From positions 1 to 64,000 of the forward strand of contig NZ_FOPP01000007.1 of the NCBI RefSeq assembly GCF_900113525.1: a stretch of 64,000 nucleotides of DNA, in the 5' to 3' direction. The translations under genes and the position numbers were made by a program. Shown here in pieces: positions 25,611 to 34,179 of the stretch. The notes beneath the pieces are model-generated. The model was not told the origin of the DNA. It did not search any database and saw only the letters and a list, made by a program, of their open reading frames with translations. How positions within the stretch are numbered: position 1 is the first letter of the stretch; each line of letters opens with the position of its first letter. This DNA is from Pedobacter insulae (lineage in GTDB: Bacteria; Bacteroidota; Bacteroidia; Sphingobacteriales; Sphingobacteriaceae).

Positions 25611-26456
25611 TTATCGTCCCGCGTCGCAAACACCTTTGAAATAACCAACCGATTCGGCTATCCCTGCTAGTGGGTCTTTCATGTCTTTTTCATATTCTAA
25701 ACTACAAGAACCCTTATAGTTTACCTTTCTCAGCATTTTTACGAATGCTGGGATATCAATTATCCCACGACCAAGTTCACATGTACTACCATCTTTCGTA
25801 GCTGCGGTGACATTCTTTAAATGCATATCAAAAATTCGTTTAGCAAATTTTTGAAGATCAGCCACCGAATCCCGTCCATCTCTTTTGTTATGTCCCATGT
25901 CGAAGCATATTCCTACACGTTGATCCAGGTTTTTAATGAGCTTATAAATGCTTTCTGCATTAGGGTATAGCTTATCTTCCGGACCGTGGTTATGAATAGC
26001 ATACCTAATGTTAAACTCTTTCGTTTTCTGGGCAACATATTCCAGATCGGCATGAGCTGGAATACCTATTATTAGGTCAACACCAACTCTTTTAGCATAA
26101 TCAAAGGCATTGTCAATTTCTTCTTTTGTTTTAGTATATATAGGCCCAACTGCATAACCAGTTACCTCATATTCTTTTAGTTTAGCATGAAAAGCAGCAA
26201 TTTCTGTTGCTGTACTTTTGTAGGGCAAATGGAAGTCTTTAATACAGAGATAATGAACATCCACCTTTTTCATCATTTTTAAGGAGGCATCAAGATTAAA
26301 ATTAACAAAGCTATATCCTGCAATACCTAGTTTAAAGGCATCCGTTTGGGCAGCTGCCTGTTCAATCGGTTCAGCGAAAGCTGATGGAATACTTGTAAGT
26401 GTAACTGCAGTTACACCCAATATTCCTTTTTGCAAAAAATTTCTTCTTGTAGTCAT
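25611..26456 (-). CDS. Exported sugar phosphate isomerase/epimerase-like TIM barrel
   Basis: A xylose-isomerase-like TIM-barrel protein of 281 residues with a twin-arginine signal (TTRRNFLQKGILG) and cleavage near AFA, so it is exported folded. Barrel hallmarks are YAIHNHGPEDKLYP, GICFDMGHNKRDGRD, IFDMHLKNVT and SLEYEKD, supplying the His, Asp, His and Glu that usually bind a divalent metal. Substrate unknown; relatives act on inositols, keto-sugars or hydroxypyruvate. It is divergent from another exported TIM-barrel gene, with a LacI-type palindrome between them. Confidence 0.82.
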   Translation of the reverse strand: MTTRRNFLQKGILGVTAVTLTSIPSAFAEPIEQAAAQTDAFKLGIAGYSFVNFNLDASLKMMKKVDVHYLCIKDFHLPYKSTATEIAAFHAKLKEYEVTGYAVGPIYTKTKEEIDNAFDYAKRVGVDLIIGIPAHADLEYVAQKTKEFNIRYAIHNHGPEDKLYPNAESIYKLIKNLDQRVGICFDMGHNKRDGRDSVADLQKFAKRIFDMHLKNVTAATKDGSTCELGRGIIDIPAFVKMLRKVNYKGSCSLEYEKDMKDPLAGIAESVGYFKGVCDAGR

Positions 26457-26537
26457 GCTAATTTGATTTGTTGTCGAATTTAGTATTTAATCTATCCAGT
26501 TCAAACTTTATGGGATGAAATTTTGCGTAATTAAACA

Positions 26538-26549
26538 GCAAACGTTTGC
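26538..26549. promoter_or_regulatory. LacI-family-type palindrome GCAAACGTTTGC
   Basis: A perfect 12-bp palindrome with the central CG typical of LacI-family operators (its core equals that of the PurR box) lies in the divergent region between two exported sugar isomerase-like genes. No LacI-type regulator is encoded in the window, so the regulator would be elsewhere. Confidence 0.55.
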
Positions 26550-26702
26550 GTAGTAAGTGCCTTTGTTTGAAATAATTTTGCTTTTTCTTTGGTCGAGATA
26601 AAAGATTTTATATTTCTATGCTTAATTTGCCTTATCTTCAAAAATAAAAAAGATGCTATTCAAAAATAGCAAAGGATTTTAGCTTTAAAATTATATAATT
26701 AC

Positions 26703-27629
26703 ATGAAAAGAAGTGAGTTTATTAGAAATGGTTTGTTAACTGCGGGTGCTATAACTGCAGGCATAGCAACTAAGGAAGCTGTTGCAGCAGAGAAACAAAA
26801 TTTTGCTTTAACTGATAAAGTTTTCAATATGGATTATGCCCCACATCAGGGGATGTTTGGGAACCATGCTGGTAAAAATTTTCTAGATCAAATCCAATTC
26901 ATGTATGATAGAGGCTTTCGTTCCATTGAAGATAACGGATACTTAAACAGACCAGTTGAAGAACAAGAGAAAATAGGTAGCTTACTGGCTAAGTTGGGTA
27001 TGAGAATGGGAGTTTTTGTAGTTGATGGGGGCGACAACTGGAAAACATCGCTGACTACAGGTAAAAAGGAGTTTAAGGATAAATTTGTTCAAACCTGTAA
27101 ACTGTCTGTTGAAGCCGCAAAGCGCTGTAATGCAAAATGGCTTACTGTGGTGCCGGGTTTTTACGAAAGAAATTTACCTTATGGAAATCAATTTGCCAAC
27201 GTAATTGACGCGATGCGCGCCGGAGCCGAGATATTTGAGCCACACGGTTTGGTAATGGTGATTGAAACATTAAGTGATACACCGGAATTGTTCCTGCAAA
27301 AAACAAACGAAACTTACGCAGTTTGTAAAGCTGTTCAAAGTCCGTCTTGTAAAATACTTTATGATATTTATCATATGCAGCGCACGGAGGGCGATTTGAT
27401 TAAAACTATGGATCGCTGTTGGGATGAAATTGCTTATATACAAATCGGAGATAATCCAGGCAGAAAAGAACCAACAACTGGCGAAATCAATTATAAGCAC
27501 ATTTTTAAGCATTTATACCAAAAAGGCTATAAAGGCGTAATGGGGATGGAGCATGGTAATGCAAAACCGGGCAAAGATGGAGAGCTCGCATTGATTTCTG
27601 CGTACCGATCTGTAGATGATTTTATGTAG
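26703..27629 (+). CDS. Exported hydroxypyruvate isomerase-like TIM barrel
   Basis: A 308-residue protein related to hydroxypyruvate isomerase and other xylose-isomerase-like TIM barrels. The N terminus MKRSEFIRNGLLTAGAITAG looks like a Tat signal with KR in place of RR, and cleavage is likely near AVAAE. Metal-site candidates are in MVIETL, LYDIYHMQRTEGD, IAYIQIGDNPGR and GMEHG. A cytosolic Hyi would not carry a signal, so this is a periplasmic enzyme on an unknown keto-sugar. Likely co-regulated with the divergent TIM-barrel gene through the palindrome at 26538-26549. Confidence 0.82.
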   Translation: MKRSEFIRNGLLTAGAITAGIATKEAVAAEKQNFALTDKVFNMDYAPHQGMFGNHAGKNFLDQIQFMYDRGFRSIEDNGYLNRPVEEQEKIGSLLAKLGMRMGVFVVDGGDNWKTSLTTGKKEFKDKFVQTCKLSVEAAKRCNAKWLTVVPGFYERNLPYGNQFANVIDAMRAGAEIFEPHGLVMVIETLSDTPELFLQKTNETYAVCKAVQSPSCKILYDIYHMQRTEGDLIKTMDRCWDEIAYIQIGDNPGRKEPTTGEINYKHIFKHLYQKGYKGVMGMEHGNAKPGKDGELALISAYRSVDDFM

Positions 27630-27711
27630 TCTCTTTTTCCCGCTGCGCTGATCTAAAACCTTTTTGAACTAAAATGTGTTCCATTTTAAATGAAATAGCT
27701 AATCATTTATT

Positions 27712-30429
27712 ATGGGACTACAGAAATACAATCAAAAACGTGATTTTTCAAAAACTAGCGAACCTAAAGCTGGAAGGAGTAAAGATAAAGGTAAGCTGTT
27801 GTTTGTTATACAGAAGCATGATGCAACCCGACTGCATTATGATTTTCGTTTAGAAATGGACGGCGTACTTAAAAGCTGGGCAGTTCCCAAAGGACCAGCT
27901 CTGGATCCTAAAACAAAGCGCTTAGCGATGATGGTAGAGGATCACCCATTTGATTACCGCAATTTCGAAGGACTTATTCCAAAAGGAGAATATGGGGGAG
28001 GAACAGTGATTGTATGGGATCAAGGCTGGTATGAAACCATAGAACCTATTAAAGGTAAAAAAGCGCAGGAGAAATATTTATTGGCCGAACTTAAAAAAGG
28101 TTCAGTAAAGATGAAGCTGCATGGAGAGAAACTTAAGGGAGAGTTTGCGCTAGTGCGAACCAATGGCATGGGCGAAAACTCATGGCTGCTAATTAAGCAC
28201 GATGACGAGTTTGCCTCCAAAAAGGATGTCACCAAATTAGATAAGTCCATCATTTCGGGGAAAACTATTGAAGTGATGGAAAAAACCAGCGAGAAGATTT
28301 GGCAAAATAACCACGAAGAAAAAGTGAAAGCTAAGCTGCCAGACGTCAAGAAAAGTTCTAGCAAAAATATCCCTGCTGGAACAGAGGATCCAGAAGTGAG
28401 CAAAGATTCTCTTAAGCTTGATTCTGCTAAGCTTTTAAAATCTGCGCCTAAGTTGACGATACCCAAGGGAATTAAACCCATGCTTGCTACGTTAGTTGAT
28501 GCCCCTTTCGATGATCCAGACTGGCAATACGAGGTTAAATGGGACGGATACCGCGCATTGGCTTTTGTAAATAAAGGGAAGGTGAATTTACTCTCACGCA
28601 ATAACAAATCTTTTAATGATCAATTCTATCCTATCTACGATATTTTGAGTAAGTGGAAGCTTAATGCGGTTATAGATGGGGAAATTTTAGTGCTTAATGC
28701 GAAAGGGATCGCTAATTTTGGTGCACTACAAAATTGGCGTAGTGAGGCTGATGGAGAACTAATTTTCTACGCTTTTGACATCTTATGGTGTGAAGGAAAA
28801 GATCTCACTGGCTTAACGCTCGTAGAAAGGCAGGCGATTTTGAATGAAGTTATGCCAACAGATGATGATAGGGTTCGTATTTCTAACGTATTCGATGCGA
28901 GTGGGATCGATTTTTTCTCGGCAGCCGAAAGAATGGGGCTGGAAGGCATCATGGCCAAGCGCAAATCATCTACCTATGTGATTAACAACCGCTCTAAAGA
29001 ATGGTTGAAAATTAAGGTGTCCAAAAGACAAGAAGTTATCATAGCAGGATTTACCCGTAATGCGGACACTTCAAAACTATTTAGTTCTTTAATTTTAGCT
29101 GTTTGGGAGGATAAAACACTAACTTATGTAGGTAAAGTAGGCACAGGGTTTTCTGATGCAGATCAGCGAAAGATGATGAAAGAATTTGAACCCTATATTA
29201 CAGAGAAAAGCCCCTTTACGGTTGTCCCAGATGTTAATAAACTTTCTCGATTTCAACATAAACAATTAAATGCAAAGGCAACTTGGATGAAGCCAGAGCT
29301 GGTATGCGAGGTGAGTTTTACTGAGCTAACTGATGAAGGTATTTTCAGGCATCCTTCTTTCAAAGGAATGCGAGCAGATAAACGTGCCAAAGATGTTGTA
29401 CGTGAAAAGGCGGCTGATGTGGATGAGGTAATAGAAGAAGTAGAGGCGAAGAGCCACCATGATTCGGCTATTCGTCCTCCAAAAAATGCTACTCCAAAAA
29501 CGTTGCTAAACCCTAAAGACGAAACACAGATAAGAAAAGTTAATGGCAAAGAGCTCAAATTCACCCATCTTTCTAAATATTATTGGCCAGAAGACAAGGT
29601 TACAAAACGTGATATGTTCAATTATTATTATCAGGTAGCTGATTACATGTTGCCGTACTTAAAAGACAGACCGCAGTCGCTTAATCGTTTTCCAGGCGGG
29701 ATCCATGGAAAGGGATTCTATCAGAAAGATGTGAAAGGGAAAGCTCCAGAATGGGCAAAGACCTTTCCATACTCAACGGGTGATGGTGAAGATAAGGAAT
29801 ATTTAGTAGGAGACGATCTGGCAACATTACTGTGGATGGCTTCTTTAGGTTGTATTGAGATTAACCCTTGGTTTTCTAGAATAAAGTCGCCGGATAACCC
29901 AGATTATTGTGTAATTGATCTTGACCCGGATAAACATCACTTTGATAAAGTAATAGAAGCCGCCAATGTGGTCAAGGAAGTATTAGATTCTATTGAGGTG
30001 CCTTGTTTTCCGAAGACCTCCGGCTCAACTGGGATCCATATTTATATCCCCTTGGGTGCAAAATATGACTATGATCAGAGCCAGCTCTTTGCGCAAATTA
30101 TTGTAGGCATTGTAAATAAGCAAATTCCGAAGTTCACTTCGCTTGAACGTATGATTGCTGCAAGAAAGGGAAAGATGTACCTAGATTTTTTGCAAAATAG
30201 ACCAGGTGCAACCATTGCCGGTCCCTATTCGCTCCGTCCAAAACCAGGAGCTACCGTTTCAATGCCAATAGAATGGGCTGAGATGAAACCTGGTTTAAAG
30301 ATGAGAGACTTTACTATTTTTAACGCAATCGATAGGTTAAAAGAGAAGGGAGATATCTTTAAGGGCGTATTAGGAAAAGGAATTGATTTGGAAACAGCCA
30401 TTTTAAAAGCAAAAGAGATTCACGGTTAG
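27712..30429 (+). CDS. ligD: ATP-dependent DNA ligase D (NHEJ)
   Basis: Multidomain end-joining enzyme with domain order phosphoesterase, ligase, polymerase. The phosphoesterase domain (about 1-165) has HDATRLHYDFRLE with H36, H42 and D44. The ligase domain (about 250-545) carries the adenylated lysine K276 in YEVKWDGYRAL and the later motif EGIMAKR. The primase-polymerase domain (about 615-905) has the metal-binding Asp pair in CVIDLDPD and the KTSGSTGIHIYIPL segment. LigD works with Ku in repair of double-strand breaks, but no ku gene lies in the window. The length of 905 is normal. Confidence 0.95.
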   Translation: MGLQKYNQKRDFSKTSEPKAGRSKDKGKLLFVIQKHDATRLHYDFRLEMDGVLKSWAVPKGPALDPKTKRLAMMVEDHPFDYRNFEGLIPKGEYGGGTVIVWDQGWYETIEPIKGKKAQEKYLLAELKKGSVKMKLHGEKLKGEFALVRTNGMGENSWLLIKHDDEFASKKDVTKLDKSIISGKTIEVMEKTSEKIWQNNHEEKVKAKLPDVKKSSSKNIPAGTEDPEVSKDSLKLDSAKLLKSAPKLTIPKGIKPMLATLVDAPFDDPDWQYEVKWDGYRALAFVNKGKVNLLSRNNKSFNDQFYPIYDILSKWKLNAVIDGEILVLNAKGIANFGALQNWRSEADGELIFYAFDILWCEGKDLTGLTLVERQAILNEVMPTDDDRVRISNVFDASGIDFFSAAERMGLEGIMAKRKSSTYVINNRSKEWLKIKVSKRQEVIIAGFTRNADTSKLFSSLILAVWEDKTLTYVGKVGTGFSDADQRKMMKEFEPYITEKSPFTVVPDVNKLSRFQHKQLNAKATWMKPELVCEVSFTELTDEGIFRHPSFKGMRADKRAKDVVREKAADVDEVIEEVEAKSHHDSAIRPPKNATPKTLLNPKDETQIRKVNGKELKFTHLSKYYWPEDKVTKRDMFNYYYQVADYMLPYLKDRPQSLNRFPGGIHGKGFYQKDVKGKAPEWAKTFPYSTGDGEDKEYLVGDDLATLLWMASLGCIEINPWFSRIKSPDNPDYCVIDLDPDKHHFDKVIEAANVVKEVLDSIEVPCFPKTSGSTGIHIYIPLGAKYDYDQSQLFAQIIVGIVNKQIPKFTSLERMIAARKGKMYLDFLQNRPGATIAGPYSLRPKPGATVSMPIEWAEMKPGLKMRDFTIFNAIDRLKEKGDIFKGVLGKGIDLETAILKAKEIHG

Positions 30430-30458
30430 TTTGTTCAATGTCACGAACATAAATATCT

Positions 30459-30480
30459 GGTTCTTTTATTTGTGAACTAA
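30459..30480. promoter_or_regulatory. Operator copy 1 upstream of the GbsR/MarR-like gene
   Basis: This 22-bp site has GTTC and GAAC arms around a TTTATTT-containing centre. It is identical at 17 of 22 positions to the site at 31012-31033 in front of the TetR gene. It overlaps the -33 element of the promoter at 30470-30499, as a repressor site would. Confidence 0.6.
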
Positions 30481-30499
30481 AAAAACTTATCTATCTTTG
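30470..30499 (+). promoter_or_regulatory. Promoter of the GbsR/MarR-like gene
   Basis: TTG at 30470-30472 and TATCTTTG at 30492-30499 are exactly 19 bases apart, matching the Bacteroidota consensus. The start codon follows 20 bases after the -7 box. The -33 element lies inside the operator at 30459-30480. Confidence 0.7.
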
Positions 30500-30519
30500 T
30501 ATCGCTAAATCAATTATCA

Positions 30520-30996
30520 ATGTCAGAAAATAAGATATTACTTAGTCAGGACAAAATACAGCTTATTGAAGAGCTAGCGCATGTGAACGAAAGTTTAGGT
30601 CACCAACCTGCCATGTCGAAAATTCTTGCATTATTGACTGTATCGGATGAGACCGAACTTACTTTTGACCAGATTAAGGAGACCCTTGGGTTAAGTAAAA
30701 GTGCCGTAAGCCAGGCCTTAACCCAATTGGCCATGGTTAAGAAAATTGGCTACAAAACTCGGATTGGAGATCGTAAACGCTATTTTCACGTGAGAATGGC
30801 AGATTGGGATACGCAGATTTTAGCGCAATTTCAAGGGGTCGAATCTCTGGTTGCAATTTACAAAAAAGTGCTTGCAGCAAGGCCATCAAATACAAAAGAA
30901 TTTAATGAGAAAATGGCAGAGATGACAGATTTCCTTTCCTTGGTGCATAACCAAGTAATTGCGCTTTATAAAAAATATCAAGAAGAGCATAAATAA
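30520..30996 (+). CDS. GbsR/MarR-family transcriptional regulator
   Basis: A 158-residue winged-helix regulator: LTFDQIKETLGLSKSAVSQALTQL is the recognition part and KIGYKTRIGDRKRYFHVRMADW the wing and linker, in the style of GbsR-like MarR relatives. The C-terminal helices probably dimerise. It sits 99 bases upstream of the TetR-led efflux operon and has the same type of dyad in its promoter, so it probably regulates itself and the efflux genes. The inducer is unknown. Confidence 0.82.
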   Translation: MSENKILLSQDKIQLIEELAHVNESLGHQPAMSKILALLTVSDETELTFDQIKETLGLSKSAVSQALTQLAMVKKIGYKTRIGDRKRYFHVRMADWDTQILAQFQGVESLVAIYKKVLAARPSNTKEFNEKMAEMTDFLSLVHNQVIALYKKYQEEHK

Positions 30997-31005
30997 TTTT
31001 TTTGT

Positions 31006-31037
31006 CTAGTTGGTTCTTTATTTACAGAACTAACTAG
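31006..31037. promoter_or_regulatory. Long dyad operator upstream of the TetR-efflux operon
   Basis: CTAGTTGGTTCT at 31006-31017 and AGAACTAACTAG at 31026-31037 are reverse complements with one mismatch in 12, around an 8-base spacer. Its central part repeats the site at 30459-30480. The size and symmetry fit a dimeric repressor, either the GbsR/MarR-like protein or the TetR protein. Confidence 0.65.
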
Positions 31038-31095
31038 TATTAACTGAAGATACAGACTCACTGGTAAGCTTAATAAGATTGAAGAAGGAAGTAGA

Positions 31096-31719
31096 ATGGA
31101 AGAAGATAAATCAATATTAAAATCACATATAATTGCTGAAGCGGGATTGCTATTTAGGCAATATGGATTAAAAAGTGTTACAATGGATGATATTGCTAAG
31201 CACATAGGAATCTCTAAAAGGACTATCTATCAGCACTTAAACGATAAAGAAGAGTTAGTGAATAGTCTACTTGAAGCTAGATTAAGCGCTCATGAATATG
31301 AACTAAAAACAAATTCGAAAGCAGCGATAGATGCCATTCATGAAGTTGTTTTGGGCTTGGCCAACTGCAATGCCTGGTTAACTACTTTCAATGGAAAGGT
31401 ATATTATGACCTTCAAAAGTATTTTTCAAGTGCCTGGGTAAAGTTAAAAGACTTTGAAGAGAGATGTTTATCTATAAGTATCAAGGCAAATTTGAAAAGG
31501 GGAATAGCAGAAGAGCTTTACCGAAAGGAAATCAACGTCGAGATTTTAACGTCACTTCGGTTACAGCAGGGTCAGTTCATTTCTGGCTTGCAACATGATC
31601 ATCAACAATACAGCACAGCACACCTCATCGCCGAGATGACAGAGCATTTTCTTTATGGGGTATGCAACGTTAAGGGTGCCCGATTAATCGAAAAATATAA
31701 GCAAGTAACAAAGAATTAA
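31096..31719 (+). CDS. TetR/AcrR-family regulator of the efflux operon
   Basis: A 207-residue TetR-type regulator. The N-terminal helix-turn-helix is AEAGLLFRQYGLKSVTMDDIAKHIGISKRTIYQHLNDKEELV (about residues 12-55). The remaining helices form the ligand and dimer domain. The start at ATG 31096 leaves a leader of about 60 bases after the dyad. It is the first gene of an operon with tolC-, mfp- and rnd-type genes (gaps of 21, 2 and 25 bases). This position is typical of a self-regulating repressor of its own pump. Confidence 0.9.
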   Translation: MEEDKSILKSHIIAEAGLLFRQYGLKSVTMDDIAKHIGISKRTIYQHLNDKEELVNSLLEARLSAHEYELKTNSKAAIDAIHEVVLGLANCNAWLTTFNGKVYYDLQKYFSSAWVKLKDFEERCLSISIKANLKRGIAEELYRKEINVEILTSLRLQQGQFISGLQHDHQQYSTAHLIAEMTEHFLYGVCNVKGARLIEKYKQVTKN

Positions 31720-31740
31720 ACACAAATTATAATTATAAAA

Positions 31741-33084
31741 ATGAAATCGAGAACAAAAATTGTTAAGCTGATGCTTATTGTGTTTGGAGTAATATCCCTA
31801 CCGCAATTGGCAATTGCTCAGCAAAAAGTAACATTAGGGGAAGCACTAAGTTTTGCCTTAGAACATAATACCAAAGCCCGTAAAGCAAGGCTGGATATTG
31901 AAGGCGGAAAATACAAGGTTGATGAGGTTAGGTCACAAGCTTTACCTCAGCTAACGGGTACAGCAGGCTTAACGTACAATCCCATCATCGGCCAACAGGT
32001 GGTAGATTTTGGTGGAACAACACAGACCCTAAAGTTTGGTCAAAAGTGGAATTCGAATGCTGGTGTTCAGCTGTCACAGCAATTGTTTAATCAGCAAGTG
32101 TTTACAGGCTTAAAAGCAGCGAAATCAAGCGCAGAGTATTATGCCTTAACTGCGCAATTTACGGAAGAGCAGATTATCGAGATGGTCGCAAATAATTATT
32201 ACCAAGTTTTGGTTACTAGGCAACAACTTAATGTAATAGATAACAACATTAAGAATGTAAAAGTAATTGAAAAAATTATAGCTAATCAATACAAAAATGG
32301 CTTGGCGAAGAAAATTGATGTGGATCGTATTAACGTTAACCTGACTAACCTTGAAACGCAGCGTGATCAAACCTCGAATTCGATTGTTCAGCTAGAAAAT
32401 CAATTAAAATTCTCTATGGGAATGCCAGTTAGCAATGCGATAGTTTTACCAGAAACAGAGCTGACAGAGGTTAATCATTTGCCGCAGTTAACCGATACCG
32501 TTGCGCTCGCAAACAGAACAGAAATAAGGCTTTTAGACAATCAAGATAAGCTATTGAACTTACAACGAAAAGCATATGTTGCTGAGTATTATCCGACTTT
32601 AGGTTTAACAGGTAATTATACTTATTCTAGTCAGAGTGGTGGTTTTGATTTTTTGAGTTCTAATTCAAGCGCCATTGGTTTTGGATCGTCAGCTGTAGGT
32701 TTGACGTTGAAAGTGCCAATTTTCAATGGCTTTTTAACCAAGGCGAAAATTCGTCAGGCAGACGTGAATATTCAGAAAGCGAAAGAAGATAGAAATGAAA
32801 CTACAAACGCTTTGAACTTGGCTTACGAGAATGCTAAAATTCAGTTAAAAAACAGTTTGAATACCATTAACTCACAAAGGAAAAATGCCGAACTCGCAGC
32901 AGAAATTTATAGGAGTACGCAAAACAACTATAATAATGGTCTGGCTAGTTTAACAGATTTGTTGGATACTGAAACTTCACTCACTCAAGCTCAAAACAGT
33001 TATACACAGGCCTTATTAAATTACAAAATTGCAGAAATACAATTAATCAAATCAAACGGAAACATCAAAACGCTAGTAAAATAA
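31741..33084 (+). CDS. TolC-family outer membrane efflux protein
   Basis: Outer-membrane channel of a tripartite pump. A signal peptide (about 1-26, ending IAQQ) is followed by two OEP repeats with the usual pattern: long alpha-helical stretches (QLFNQQVFTGLKAAKSSAEYYALTAQFTEEQIIEMVANNYYQVLVTRQQLNVIDNNI and the parallel region near 385-440) and beta segments (GLTGNYTYSSQ). The length of 447 residues is normal. It acts with the adaptor and RND permease encoded directly downstream. Confidence 0.92.
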   Translation: MKSRTKIVKLMLIVFGVISLPQLAIAQQKVTLGEALSFALEHNTKARKARLDIEGGKYKVDEVRSQALPQLTGTAGLTYNPIIGQQVVDFGGTTQTLKFGQKWNSNAGVQLSQQLFNQQVFTGLKAAKSSAEYYALTAQFTEEQIIEMVANNYYQVLVTRQQLNVIDNNIKNVKVIEKIIANQYKNGLAKKIDVDRINVNLTNLETQRDQTSNSIVQLENQLKFSMGMPVSNAIVLPETELTEVNHLPQLTDTVALANRTEIRLLDNQDKLLNLQRKAYVAEYYPTLGLTGNYTYSSQSGGFDFLSSNSSAIGFGSSAVGLTLKVPIFNGFLTKAKIRQADVNIQKAKEDRNETTNALNLAYENAKIQLKNSLNTINSQRKNAELAAEIYRSTQNNYNNGLASLTDLLDTETSLTQAQNSYTQALLNYKIAEIQLIKSNGNIKTLVK

Positions 33085-33086
33085 AT

Positions 33087-34154
33087 ATGAAAAGAATAAT
33101 AACAACCCTGGTTATCTTAGTGATCGTAATTGGTGGTATCGCTTATGTATTGGGTGGAAATAAAAAGAAAAACCAAGAAAAAACAGACTTTGTGGCAAAA
33201 GGAAATGGTTCCATTGCAGTGAATGTCGCCATGGTTTCTAAAACAGTTCCTGAACTGGATTTTAATGTAAACGGAACTTTTATTCCCAATAAAGAGTTAA
33301 ATTTCTTATCAGAAAATGCTGGCCGTGTAAAAGCCGTTTATGTAGAGGAAGGCGCTCGGGTTAGTAAAGGACAAGTTTTAGCTCGTATCGATGCAGAAAT
33401 TATCAATACAGATAGAGAAACTGCTGAAGCTGCGTATCAAAATGCGTTAAAGGATGAGGCTAGATACCAAAGCTCTTATGCCACCGGCGGGGTAACGCAG
33501 CAACAATTAGATCAGGCAAAATTGACTACGAAAAATGCTAGGTTGCGTTTACAGGCATCTAGCAGAAGACTTAGTGACGCAAATATCAAATCGCCAATTA
33601 ATGGCATTGTAAATAAAAAATATATTGAAGTTGGCTCATTTGTTACGGCACAGGGAACCCAACTATTTGAATTGGTTGATGTTTCTAAACTTAAATTGAA
33701 AGTAAATGTAAATGAAAGTCAGGTTGCTAACCTAAAAGTTGGCGATAAAGTAGCGATACAATCTACTGTTTATCCTGACGAGCAATTTACTGGAAAAATC
33801 TCTTTTATTGCAGCAAAGGCAGATGGTGCATTAAACTTTCCGATAGAAATTGAAGTTGCCAACAATATTAAAAATTCTCTAAGGGCAGGAATGTACGGCA
33901 CTGCTGTGTTCGATTTCCCAAAACAGGCTTCAAGTATTTTAATTCCGCGTACTTCATTTGTAGGTAGTGTAAGTAGCAATCAAGTTTTCGTATTGGATAA
34001 AGCAAGTAACACCGCAAAAATAAGAAAAGTTGTTAGTGGCAGGATATTAGGCGAAAAGGTAGAGATTTTAAGTGGACTAACCGAGGGTGAAACTGTAATA
34101 ACAAGCGGTCAAATCAATTTGGTTGATAACACTCCAGTAAGTATTGTGAAATAA
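33087..34154 (+). CDS. RND efflux periplasmic adaptor (membrane fusion protein)
   Basis: Links the RND permease to the TolC-like channel. An N-terminal membrane anchor (about 5-23) is followed by a lipoyl-like half motif (VYVEEGARVSKGQVLARIDAE), a helical hairpin (about 105-160), the second lipoyl half (ANIKSPINGIVNKKYIEVGSFVTAQGTQLFELVD), a beta-barrel and a membrane-proximal domain ending VITSGQINLVDNTPVSIV. 355 residues, no lipobox. It starts 2 bases after the tolC-like gene. Confidence 0.93.
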   Translation: MKRIITTLVILVIVIGGIAYVLGGNKKKNQEKTDFVAKGNGSIAVNVAMVSKTVPELDFNVNGTFIPNKELNFLSENAGRVKAVYVEEGARVSKGQVLARIDAEIINTDRETAEAAYQNALKDEARYQSSYATGGVTQQQLDQAKLTTKNARLRLQASSRRLSDANIKSPINGIVNKKYIEVGSFVTAQGTQLFELVDVSKLKLKVNVNESQVANLKVGDKVAIQSTVYPDEQFTGKISFIAAKADGALNFPIEIEVANNIKNSLRAGMYGTAVFDFPKQASSILIPRTSFVGSVSSNQVFVLDKASNTAKIRKVVSGRILGEKVEILSGLTEGETVITSGQINLVDNTPVSIVK

Positions 34155-34179
34155 ATTATTCCTCAGAAGAAGCAAGAAA

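Noticed and set aside
28020..28607. 195-codon open frame on the minus strand inside ligD
   Set aside because: Fully antisense to well-conserved LigD domains, Ser/Leu-rich composition of a shadow frame, no promoter or family.
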